A stretch of 34,305 nucleotides of DNA from Paracoccaceae bacterium. GTDB lineage: Bacteria > Pseudomonadota > Alphaproteobacteria > Rhodobacterales > Rhodobacteraceae. The notes under the pieces were generated by a model. That model was given only the letters and a program-made list of their open reading frames with translations. It did no database searches and was not told the DNA's origin. Positions 16,757 to 24,407 of this stretch are shown one piece after another. How positions within the stretch are numbered: the stretch's first letter is position 1; every line of letters starts with the position of its first letter. The stretch covers positions 1-34,305 of the forward strand of contig JACSRN010000092.1 in the NCBI GenBank assembly GCA_014879735.1, given 5' to 3'. Both the position numbers and the translations under genes were made by a program.

Positions 16757-17365
16757 ATGACACCGGAAGGGCTGGCGCGGCTGATCCTTGCCAGGGCCGA
16801 GGGGCCGGGCCGCTTTCTTGTCGCGCTGGCGGGGCCGCCTGCCGCCGGCAAGTCGACGCTGGCCGCCGATCTGGCGGCACGGCTGGCGCCCGGCGCGCGG
16901 GTCGTGCCGATGGACGGGTTTCACTATGACGATGCGGTCCTGGAGGCACGCGGGCTGCGCAGCCGCAAGGGCGCGCCAGAAACCTTTGACGCGACCGGCT
17001 TTCGCCACCTGATCCGCCGTCTGCGCGAGGAGGAGGAAGTGGCGATCCCGATCTTCGACCGCGCGCTGGAACTGTCGCGCGCCGCGGCCGATATCGTCAG
17101 CGCCGAGGACCGGATCCTGATCGTCGAGGGCAATTACCTGCTGCTCGACCGCAAGCCCTGGTCGGCGCTGCATCCGATGTTCGACCTGACCATCTTTCTC
17201 GACGTGCCCGAGGCCGAACTGATCCGCCGCCTGACCGAACGCTGGCATCACCATGGTCGGACCGAAGAGGCCGCACGCGCCTGGATCGAGGGCAACGACC
17301 TGCCGAATGCGCTGACGGTGATGCGGCATTCGGTTCCTGCCGAAATCGTGCTGAAGCCGGCATGA
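16757..17365 (+). CDS. P-loop nucleoside/sugar kinase-like protein (YggC/FrcK type)
   Basis: A 202-residue P-loop protein of the uridine kinase/phosphoribulokinase-like fold. Walker A is AGPPAAGKST (near residues 25-34); DGFHYDDAVLEARG and the IPIFDR motif are the substrate-site elements shared with YggC, FrcK and pantothenate kinase relatives; VEGNYLLLDRKPW and LDVPEAELIRRLTERWHHHG follow. It probably phosphorylates a sugar or nucleoside; which one is unknown. The ATG at 16757 has a GGGGGG ribosome binding site five bases upstream; a GTG at 16751 would be too close to it. It lies between a DMT transporter and the Mrp operon. Confidence 0.75.
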   Translation: MTPEGLARLILARAEGPGRFLVALAGPPAAGKSTLAADLAARLAPGARVVPMDGFHYDDAVLEARGLRSRKGAPETFDATGFRHLIRRLREEEEVAIPIFDRALELSRAAADIVSAEDRILIVEGNYLLLDRKPWSALHPMFDLTIFLDVPEAELIRRLTERWHHHGRTEEAARAWIEGNDLPNALTVMRHSVPAEIVLKPA

Positions 17366-17379
17366 CGGCGCATGGCGGG

Positions 17380-17408
17380 TTGAAATTCGGCAGCAAACCG
17401 CCGATATG
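17380..17408 (+). promoter_or_regulatory. Candidate promoter of the Mrp operon
   Basis: TTGAAA (17380-17385), 17 bases, then GATATG (17403-17408), within the 130-base gap between the kinase gene and mrpAB. The -10 match is weak. A start near 17415 would leave a leader of about 80 bases. Confidence 0.28.
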
Positions 17409-17495
17409 CGGGGTGACGCCAGTTCTTCGGCGCCTCCCCGCCCCGCCCGCCTGCCGGTCTTGCCCGGCGCTGACCCGACGAGGATTTCCCGCAGA

Positions 17496-20306
17496 ATGTC
17501 GCCCGTCCTGATCGCCGCGCTTCCTTTTCTCGGCGCGCTCCTGGCAGGTCTTGCCGCACGGGCCGGGCGTACCGCCGTCATGCTGGCAGCCGGGCTGTGC
17601 ACCGCTGCCGCCCTGGCCGGACTGATCGGGCACTGGCCGGCCATCGCCCAGGGCACCCCGGTGACGGCCGCCTTCGACTGGCTGCCGCAGGTCGGGCTCG
17701 AGGCGGCCTTCCGCATCGACGGGCTGGCGCTGATGTTCGCGGGGATGATCCTCGGGATCGGCATCTTGATCCTGATCTACGCCCGCTACTACATGGGCGA
17801 AACCGAGGATTTCGCGCGCTTCATCGTCTATCTGATGCTGTTCCAGGGCGCGATGACCGGGATCGTCCTGTCAGACAACCTGTTGCTGCTGCTGGTGTCC
17901 TGGGAATTGACCTCGCTCACCTCCTTTCTGCTGATCGGCTGGTGGCGCGACGCAACCGAGGCACGGCAGGGCGCGCGTATGGCGCTGGCCGTCACCGCCG
18001 GCGGCGGTCTGGCGCTGATGGCGGGGCTGCTGATCCTTGGCCAGATCGCGGGCACCTACTCGATCTCCGGGCTTGCGGCCCATGCCGAGGCCATCCAGGC
18101 CAGCCCGGCCTTCCTGCCGGCCCTGATTCTGATCCTGCTGGGTGCCTTTACCAAGTCGGCGCAATTCCCGTTTCACTTCTGGCTGCCGCGCGCCATGGCG
18201 GCACCGACGCCGGTTTCGGCCTATCTGCATTCGGCGACGATGGTGAAGGCGGGGCTGTTTCTGATGGCCCGGCTGTGGCCGGTTCTGGCGGGCGGCTGGG
18301 AATGGACGGCCATCGTCGCGACGACCGGCCTTCTGACCATGGTCATCGCCGCCAAGATCGCCTTCTTCCAGGACGACATGAAGGCGCTTCTGGCCTATTC
18401 CACCGTCAGCCATCTGGGACTGATCACCTTCCTGCTGGGCCTTGGCACCGAGCCGGCGGCATTGGCCGCGGTGGTCCATATCCTGGCCCATGCAAGCTTC
18501 AAGGCCGCGCTGTTCCTGACCGCGGGGATCGTCGACCACGAGACGGGAACCCGCCGGCTGTCGCGGCTGGGCGGGTTGGCACGGGTGATGCCGCTGACCT
18601 TTGGCGTGGCGGCGGTTGCCTCGCTGTCGATGGCGGGCGTGCCGCCACTGGCGGGCTTCCTGTCGAAGGAAATGGCGCTGGAAGAGGCGGCGCATGCAAC
18701 GGTCTTCGGCCTGCCCTGGCTGGTGGCGCTGATCGCGACCATCGGCGCGGCCTGGTCGGTCGGCTATTCACTGCGGTTTCTTGTCCACGGCTTTCTCGGC
18801 CAGCCGCGCGAGGACATGGCAGAGCCGCCGCACGATCCGGGCGCCGGGCTACTGATCTCGCCGATGATCCTCGCCGCGCTGACGGCGGTGGGTGGGATCG
18901 TGCCGATGCAGGTGCTGGCGCCGCTGGCCGATGTCGCGGCAAGCGCCGTCACCGGCCTGCCGGTTCACGGCCATCTTGCGCTGTGGCACGGGCTGGACAG
19001 CGCCGCGCTCTGGATGTCGCTGGCGGCCTTCGGCGCCGGCGTCGCCTTCGTGGCACTCTGGCCGCAGCTTTCGGCGATGTTCGAGGCCGCGCCAAAGCTC
19101 GATGCCAAACGGATGTTCGATGCGGTGATCGGCGCCATCACCGCGCTTGCGCGGCGGATCGACACGCAGATGCATGACGGCAATCCGGTACGGTCCTTTG
19201 CGCTGGCGGTCCCGGCCATGGTCGCCGTCGGTCTCTGGGCTTTTCTGGGGACCAGCCACCTGCCGGGCGACCGCGCGGTCCTGTCGCCACATCCGGCGGC
19301 GGTGATCGGCTGGGCCGTGCTGATGCTGGCCACGCTGACCACGGCCATCGTCCACCGCGCGCGGCTTTTCGCGCTGCTGCTGACAGCAGCGGTGGGGCTG
19401 GTACTGGCGCTGGCCTATGCCGTCCTTTCGGCCCCCGATCTGGCGCTGACGCAGATTTCGGTCGAGGTGGTGGCAACGCTGCTGATGCTGCTTGCGCTCA
19501 GCCTGCTGCCGCGTGTCACCCCGGCCGAGACGCCCTGGCCCGCCCGCCTGCGCGACGCCGCGATCGCCGCGGCAGCCGGAATCGGGATCGCCGCGCTGGC
19601 GCTGTCGATCATGCTGCGCAACCCCGCCTTCCCGCCGATCTCGATCTTTCACTGGGCGCAGTCGAAGCCCGGCGCGGGCGGCACCAATGCGGTCAACACC
19701 ATCATCGTCGATTTCCGCGGCTATGATACCTATGGCGAGATCACGGTTCTGGGCATTGCTGCGCTGGTGATCTTTGCCATGGCGACGGCGCTTCTGTCGA
19801 ACAGGCGCGCGCTGGCGCGGCTTCGCCGGCACGACACCGGCGGGAACTCGGGCGATCCGCATCCGCAGATCGTTCAGGTCGCGGTGCGGTTCCTGCTGCC
19901 GCTGGCGCTGGTGGTCGCGCTCTACATCTTCCTGCGCGGGCACAACCTGCCGGGCGGCGGCTTCGTCGCGGGGCTGGTCGTGGCGATCGGCCTTCTGTTG
20001 CAATACATCGCCTCGGGCTTCGCCTGGGTCGAAATGCGCCGCCGCCTGTCGCCCCACGCGCTGATCGGCGCGGGAATCCTCGTCGCCACGGCAACCGGCG
20101 CCGTGGCCTGGGGATTCGGCCGGCCGTTCCTGACCTCGACCTATGGGCATGTGATCCTGCCGGTGATCGGCGATATCGAACTCGCCAGCGCGGCGGCCTT
20201 CGACCTTGGCGTTTTCCTGTGCGTTCTTGGCGCGGTCGTCCTGGCCATTGCCGCGCTGGCCCGGCTGGGTGCCGCCACGACCGATGGCGAAGAGGAGGAG
20301 GGCTGA
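17496..20306 (+). CDS. mrpAB: Mrp/Mnh cation:proton antiporter subunit A-B fusion
   Basis: A 936-residue membrane protein. Residues 1 to about 500 are the NuoL-like antiporter domain, with E137 (SWELTS), K220 (AFTKSAQFPFHFWLP) and the HSATMVKAG motif (H245, K251) proposed to carry protons. Residues about 600-672 (SAPDLALTQISVEVVATLLM) are the NuoJ-like DUF4040 part of MrpA. From about 788 the MrpB domain follows (HNLPGGGFVAGLVVAIGLL). Such A-B fusions are normal in alphaproteobacteria (the Pha/Mrp systems), so this is not a frameshift artefact. The complex exports sodium or potassium in exchange for protons at the inner membrane. The ATG at 17496 is preceded by GAGGA at slightly long spacing; an upstream ATG (17406) lacks conserved sequence. 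Confidence 0.93.
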   Translation: MSPVLIAALPFLGALLAGLAARAGRTAVMLAAGLCTAAALAGLIGHWPAIAQGTPVTAAFDWLPQVGLEAAFRIDGLALMFAGMILGIGILILIYARYYMGETEDFARFIVYLMLFQGAMTGIVLSDNLLLLLVSWELTSLTSFLLIGWWRDATEARQGARMALAVTAGGGLALMAGLLILGQIAGTYSISGLAAHAEAIQASPAFLPALILILLGAFTKSAQFPFHFWLPRAMAAPTPVSAYLHSATMVKAGLFLMARLWPVLAGGWEWTAIVATTGLLTMVIAAKIAFFQDDMKALLAYSTVSHLGLITFLLGLGTEPAALAAVVHILAHASFKAALFLTAGIVDHETGTRRLSRLGGLARVMPLTFGVAAVASLSMAGVPPLAGFLSKEMALEEAAHATVFGLPWLVALIATIGAAWSVGYSLRFLVHGFLGQPREDMAEPPHDPGAGLLISPMILAALTAVGGIVPMQVLAPLADVAASAVTGLPVHGHLALWHGLDSAALWMSLAAFGAGVAFVALWPQLSAMFEAAPKLDAKRMFDAVIGAITALARRIDTQMHDGNPVRSFALAVPAMVAVGLWAFLGTSHLPGDRAVLSPHPAAVIGWAVLMLATLTTAIVHRARLFALLLTAAVGLVLALAYAVLSAPDLALTQISVEVVATLLMLLALSLLPRVTPAETPWPARLRDAAIAAAAGIGIAALALSIMLRNPAFPPISIFHWAQSKPGAGGTNAVNTIIVDFRGYDTYGEITVLGIAALVIFAMATALLSNRRALARLRRHDTGGNSGDPHPQIVQVAVRFLLPLALVVALYIFLRGHNLPGGGFVAGLVVAIGLLLQYIASGFAWVEMRRRLSPHALIGAGILVATATGAVAWGFGRPFLTSTYGHVILPVIGDIELASAAAFDLGVFLCVLGAVVLAIAALARLGAATTDGEEEEG

Positions 20307-20635
20307 TGGAATATCTCGTGGCCTCGGCCATCGGCCTGATGACGGCGACCGGCGTCTACCTGATCCTGCGCCGCCGCACCTTCCCGGTCGTCCTGGGGCT
20401 GACCTTCCTGTCGCATGCGGTCAACCTGTTCATCTTCTCGTCCGGCCGGCTGAAGATGGCCGCGCCCCCCATCGTCGGCCGTGTGGCCGAGCCGAGCGAC
20501 CCGCTGCCCCAGGCGCTGGTCCTGACGGCCATCGTGATCTCTTTCGGAATGACGGCGGTCATCGTGCTGATGGCCGTGGGCGCGCGCTTCGGCACCGGCG
20601 ACGACCGGGTCGCCCCGGAAAGAGAGGCGCCGTGA
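20306..20635 (+). CDS. mrpC: Mrp/Mnh antiporter subunit C (NuoK-like)
   Basis: A 109-residue protein with three hydrophobic segments and the MrpC/NuoK pattern TGVYLILRRRTFPVVLGLTFLSHAVNLFIFSSG, then DPLPQALVLTAIVISFGMTAVI, the conserved PLPQALVLTAIVI being diagnostic. It is a structural membrane subunit of the Mrp complex. The ATG shares one base with the mrpAB stop (TGATG), with GAGGAGGAG just upstream. Confidence 0.94.
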   Translation: MEYLVASAIGLMTATGVYLILRRRTFPVVLGLTFLSHAVNLFIFSSGRLKMAAPPIVGRVAEPSDPLPQALVLTAIVISFGMTAVIVLMAVGARFGTGDDRVAPEREAP

Positions 20636-22134
20636 ACCACTGGATCATCGCCCCCGTGGTGTTGCCCGCCGTGCTGGGCGCCGCAACCGTTCTGGCCGGC
20701 AGCCTGTCGCACAGCCCCTCGCTGCACCGGACCTGGCCAAGGGCGATCACGCTCCTGGGCAGTCTTGCGCTGCTGGGCGTGGCCCTGCTGCTTCTCGCCC
20801 AGGCCAGCGCGGGGCCGCCGCAGGTCTACCGGCTGGGCGACTGGCCCGCGCCCTTCGGCATTGTCCTGGTCCTGGATCGGCTGTCGGCCCTGATGCTGGT
20901 TCTGACCGCGATCCTTGGCGTGATCGGGCTGATGCAGGTGATCGCCACCGGGGCAGACCGGCGCGGCGCACATTTCCATGCGCTCTGGCTTTTCCAGCTG
21001 ATGGGGCTGAACGGCGCCTTCCTGACCGGCGACGCCTTCAACCTCTTTGTCTTCTTCGAGGTGATGCTGATCGCCTCCTACGGGCTGATGGTCCATGGCG
21101 CGGGCGGGGAACGACTGCGCGCCGGCCTCCATTATGTTGCGGTGAACCTGGTGGGTTCCTCGCTGTTCCTGATCGCGCTGGCCATGGTCTATGGCGTGAC
21201 GGGCACGTTGAACATGGCCGATCTGGCGGTGAAGGTGCCCGCCCTGCCCGAGGGCGATTTCGCGCTGATCCGGGTGGCAGCGGTGCTGATGGTCATGGTC
21301 TTTGCGCTGAAGGGCGCGCTGGTGCCGCTGCAGTTCTGGCTGCCCGGCACCTATGCGCATGCGCCCGGCGTGGTGGCGGCACTGTTTGCCGTGCTGACCA
21401 AGGTCGGCGTCTATGCCGCGATTCGGGCCGGCACGCTGATGTTTCCTGCCGAGGCCCCGGCCATCGGCCCGATTCTGACAGATCTGCTGTGGCCGGCGGC
21501 ACTGGTCACGCTGCTGCTCGGGGCGGCGGCGGTGCCGGGCGCGCGGACGCTGGCGCGGCTTGCAGCCTTCGCCGCGATGTCCTCGACCGGCTTGGCCTTT
21601 GTCGCCGTGGCCGGCTTTGCGGCAGAGGGGCTGACGGCGGGGCTTTACTATGTGATCCATTCGACCCTGGCTTCGGCCCTGCTGTTCCTGATCGCCGATC
21701 TGTGCATCCTGCGCGGGGCCGAGCGGCTGGACGGCAGCACGCCGCGCCTTCCGGGCCGGCTGGCGGTGCTGTTCTTCGCCTCGGCCATCGCCAGCGCCGG
21801 CCTGCCACCGCTGTCGGGCTTTCTCGGCAAACTGCTGATTCTCGAAGCCGGCATCGACGAGGCCGCGCTGCTTTATCCCGTGGTGCTGGGGGGCAGCTTC
21901 CTTCTGGTCGTAGGCTTTGCCCGGGCGGGATCGGCGCTGTTCTGGCGGGCCGGCGGCGAGTTGGCCCCCCCGCTGCCTGCCCGGACCTATCTTGCGCCTG
22001 CGGCGCTGGTCCTGCTGATGGCCGCGCTGACGATCTGGGCCGGGCCGGTGACGGGCTGGCTTGCCGAAACCGCCGCCGCCGTGACCGATCCCGCCGCCTA
22101 TATCACGGCCAATGCGCTGGAGACCTTGCCATGA
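20632..22134 (+). CDS. mrpD: Mrp/Mnh antiporter subunit D
   Basis: A 500-residue NuoM/NuoN-like subunit with about 14 membrane segments. The functional charged residues of MrpD are in place: E143 (FNLFVFFEVMLIASYGL), K227 (VFALKGALVPLQFWLP) and K257 (LFAVLTKVGVYA). The start is GTG at 20632, overlapping the mrpC stop (GTGA), and the product aligns from MNHWIIAPVVLPA. It works with subunit A in proton and cation movement. Confidence 0.94.
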   Translation: MNHWIIAPVVLPAVLGAATVLAGSLSHSPSLHRTWPRAITLLGSLALLGVALLLLAQASAGPPQVYRLGDWPAPFGIVLVLDRLSALMLVLTAILGVIGLMQVIATGADRRGAHFHALWLFQLMGLNGAFLTGDAFNLFVFFEVMLIASYGLMVHGAGGERLRAGLHYVAVNLVGSSLFLIALAMVYGVTGTLNMADLAVKVPALPEGDFALIRVAAVLMVMVFALKGALVPLQFWLPGTYAHAPGVVAALFAVLTKVGVYAAIRAGTLMFPAEAPAIGPILTDLLWPAALVTLLLGAAAVPGARTLARLAAFAAMSSTGLAFVAVAGFAAEGLTAGLYYVIHSTLASALLFLIADLCILRGAERLDGSTPRLPGRLAVLFFASAIASAGLPPLSGFLGKLLILEAGIDEAALLYPVVLGGSFLLVVGFARAGSALFWRAGGELAPPLPARTYLAPAALVLLMAALTIWAGPVTGWLAETAAAVTDPAAYITANALETLP

Positions 22135-22619
22135 GGTCGCTCTTTCCCCATCCCGCGCTGTCGGTCTTCCTTGCACTGGTCTGGCTGGTGATCGCCGGAA
22201 GCTGGAGCATGGCGAGCCTGGTCATGGCCGTGCTGGCCGGGGTGATCGTGCCGCTGGCCATCGTGCCGCTCTGGCCGGACAGGCCGCGGCTGCGCCATCC
22301 GCTGGGGCTGATCGGCTATATCCTGATCGTCCTTTATGACGTGGTGCGGTCCAGCTTTGCCGTGGCGCGAATCATCCTTTTCATGCCCTCGGCCGAGATC
22401 CGTTCCGCCTGGATCGCCATTCCGCTGGACCTGACCGCGCCCGAGGCCATCGCGCTGCTGGCCGGAACCATCACGATGACGCCCGGAACCCTGACCGCGG
22501 ATTATTCCGCCGATGGCCGGACGCTTCTTGTGCATGCCCTGCACGCCCCCGATCCCGATGCCGTCCGCGACGAGATCAAGTCCCGCTACGAGGCCAGACT
22601 GAAAAGGATATTCGGATGA
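22131..22619 (+). CDS. mrpE: Mrp/Mnh antiporter subunit E
   Basis: A 162-residue protein: two or three N-terminal membrane segments and a cytoplasmic C-terminal domain with the MrpE motif ITMTPGTLTADYSADGRTLLVHAL. The ATG overlaps the mrpD stop by four bases (ATGA). It is needed for full assembly or activity of the complex in studied systems. Confidence 0.94.
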   Translation: MRSLFPHPALSVFLALVWLVIAGSWSMASLVMAVLAGVIVPLAIVPLWPDRPRLRHPLGLIGYILIVLYDVVRSSFAVARIILFMPSAEIRSAWIAIPLDLTAPEAIALLAGTITMTPGTLTADYSADGRTLLVHALHAPDPDAVRDEIKSRYEARLKRIFG

Positions 22620-22888
22620 TCCTGACCGTTGCCCTTGCCTTTGCCTCTGCCTGCTTTTCGCTGGCGCTGGCGCTAAACCTGCTGCGGCTGGTCACGGCGA
22701 CGACACCGGCCGATCGGGTGCTGGCCGTCGATACCATGACGGTGAATGCCATTGCCCTGCTGGCGCTTTACGGCGCGACCTGGCCGCTGGCCATGACCTT
22801 CGAACCGACGCTGCTTTTCGCCATGACCGGCTTCGTCAGCACGCTCGGCGCGGCGAAATACCTGCTCAGGGGGAGCATCGTCGAATGA
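22616..22888 (+). CDS. mrpF: Mrp/Mnh antiporter subunit F
   Basis: A 90-residue protein with three membrane segments and the MrpF pattern RLVTATTPADRVLAVDTMTVNAIALLALYG, including the conserved DRVLA.D segment. It overlaps mrpE and mrpG by four bases each (ATGA). Confidence 0.94.
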   Translation: MILTVALAFASACFSLALALNLLRLVTATTPADRVLAVDTMTVNAIALLALYGATWPLAMTFEPTLLFAMTGFVSTLGAAKYLLRGSIVE

Positions 22889-23247
22889 ACCTCGCGCTTG
22901 AGATCGTCCTGTCCGTCTTTCTCGTGATCGGTGGGTTGTTCGGACTGATCGGCTCTTTCGGGCTGATGCGGCTGAAGGAGCCGATGCAGCGGCTGCATGC
23001 CCCGACGAAGGCGACCACCGTCGGTGTCGGAACCGCGCTGATCGCCGCCGGCATCGCCACGGCAACGAGCATGCCGAAAGAGGCGCTGGTGAGCCTGTTC
23101 CTGTTCGTGACCGCGCCGATCTCGGCCCTGATGCTGGCGCGCTGCCATGTCTGGCGTGCGGCGAAACCCGGGGACCTGCCGAAGGACGCCAACGGCGTCG
23201 GCTGGGCCGTGCTGAAGGACGCAAGCCCGCCCGGCCGCGCCGATTGA
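22885..23247 (+). CDS. mrpG: Mrp/Mnh antiporter subunit G
   Basis: A 120-residue protein with three membrane segments and the family block GSFGLMRLKEPMQRLHAPTKATTVGVGTAL followed by FLFVTAPISALMLARCH. It is the last gene of the antiporter operon; 81 bases separate it from deoC, so read-through is possible. Confidence 0.94.
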   Translation: MNLALEIVLSVFLVIGGLFGLIGSFGLMRLKEPMQRLHAPTKATTVGVGTALIAAGIATATSMPKEALVSLFLFVTAPISALMLARCHVWRAAKPGDLPKDANGVGWAVLKDASPPGRAD

Positions 23248-23328
23248 TCGCGCGGCAGCGGCCTGCTGCTTGCATCTTCTTGCCCCGGCGTGGCATCTTG
23301 TGGCGGATCGCTGCGGACGGAGGTGCCC

Positions 23329-24324
23329 TTGACCCTGATGAAAACCGATACCGCGGGCACGGGGCTGCTGCCGACGCCGACCCATGCCCGCAATGCGGGC
23401 ATGCCGCTTGACCTCGACTGGGTGGCGGGTGTCGAGGCCAATACCTCGGCCATCGAGCGGCGTTGCGCGACGCTGCCCGGACGGCGCAGCGTCAAGAAGG
23501 AATATCAGGCGGCCTGGCTGCTGAAGGCCATCACGCTGATCGACCTGACTACGCTTTCAGGCGACGATACCCCGGGCCGGGTGGAGCGGCTGTGCGCCAA
23601 GGCGAGGCAGCCGGTGCGGCAGGACATCCTGAACCGGCTGGGCATGCCGGGGATCACCACCGGCGCGGTCTGCGTCTATCACGAGATGGTGGAGACCGCG
23701 GTCCGCGCGCTGGAAGGCACGAACATCCCGGTCGCCGCCGTCTCGACCGGCTTTCCGGCCGGCCTGTCGCCCTATGCCCTGCGGATTCGGGAGATCGGCG
23801 AAAGCGTGAAGGCCGGAGCGCGGGAGATCGACATCGTGATCTCGCGCCGGCATGTGCTGACCGGCAACTGGCAGGCGCTTTACGACGAGATGGCCGAAAT
23901 GCGGGCGGCCTGCGGCGAGGCGCATGTCAAGGCGATCCTGGCCACCGGCGAGTTGCAGACCCTGCGCAACGTGGCCCGGGCCAGCCTGGTCTGCATGATG
24001 GCGGGGGCGGATTTCATCAAGACCTCGACCGGGAAGGAGACGGTGAACGCAACCCTGCCCGTCAGCCTGACGATGATCCGCGCCATCCGCGACTACCAGG
24101 CGCGAACCGGGTTCAAGGTGGGCTACAAGCCGGCCGGCGGCATCTCGAAAGCCAAGGACGCCCTGGTCTATCTGGCGCTGATGAAGGACGAACTGGGCCA
24201 CGCCTGGCTGCAGCCCGACCTGTTCCGTTTCGGTGCCTCGAGCCTGCTGGGCGACATCGAGCGGCAACTCGAGCATTATCTGACCGGGCAGTATTCGGCC
24301 GGATACCGGCACGCGATGGGCTGA
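23329..24324 (+). CDS. deoC: Deoxyribose-phosphate aldolase
   Basis: About 330 residues, of the longer DeoC type. It cleaves 2-deoxyribose 5-phosphate to glyceraldehyde 3-phosphate and acetaldehyde. The Schiff-base lysine is in GADFIKTSTGKETVNA (K228 counted from the ATG at 23338); the second active-site lysine is in VGYKPAGGIS, and LIDLTTLSGDDT carries the early aspartate. The start is ambiguous: TTG at 23329 has GGAGG five bases upstream, while the ATG at 23338 is 14 bases from it. I chose the TTG for its ribosome binding site; the difference is three residues. The next gene encodes an aldehyde dehydrogenase that could oxidise the acetaldehyde. Confidence 0.93.
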   Translation: MTLMKTDTAGTGLLPTPTHARNAGMPLDLDWVAGVEANTSAIERRCATLPGRRSVKKEYQAAWLLKAITLIDLTTLSGDDTPGRVERLCAKARQPVRQDILNRLGMPGITTGAVCVYHEMVETAVRALEGTNIPVAAVSTGFPAGLSPYALRIREIGESVKAGAREIDIVISRRHVLTGNWQALYDEMAEMRAACGEAHVKAILATGELQTLRNVARASLVCMMAGADFIKTSTGKETVNATLPVSLTMIRAIRDYQARTGFKVGYKPAGGISKAKDALVYLALMKDELGHAWLQPDLFRFGASSLLGDIERQLEHYLTGQYSAGYRHAMG

Positions 24325-24330
24325 GCGCGC

Positions 24331-24390
24331 GGGGGCGCTGCCCCCGTCGCCTGCGGCGACCCCCCCGGGGTATTTTCGCCAAGAGGAAGA
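24331..24390 (-). repeat. Intergenic box with GC hairpins, copy B (inverted)
   Basis: On the minus strand 24390-24367 reads TCTTCCTCTTG, four variable bases, AAATACCCC, as in copy A. On the other side lie two hairpins, GTCGCC/GGCGAC (24346-24351, 24355-24360) and GGGGGC/GCCCCC (24331-24336, 24340-24345). Read on the plus strand, the hairpins and CCCCGGGG are followed by TATTTT, so this copy could also terminate deoC. It lies between deoC and the ALDH16-type gene. Confidence 0.7.
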
Positions 24391-24407
24391 GAACAAGGGC
24401 CTGAGGC

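Noticed and set aside
18849-20150. 433-codon minus-strand frame opposite mrpAB
   Set aside because: Arginine/glutamine-rich shadow sequence; the plus strand is the intact antiporter gene.
17496-20306. Mrp A and B subunits joined in one frame, possibly a sequencing frameshift
   Set aside because: A-B fusions are the normal form in alphaproteobacterial Mrp/Pha systems, and the junction is a single clean frame.
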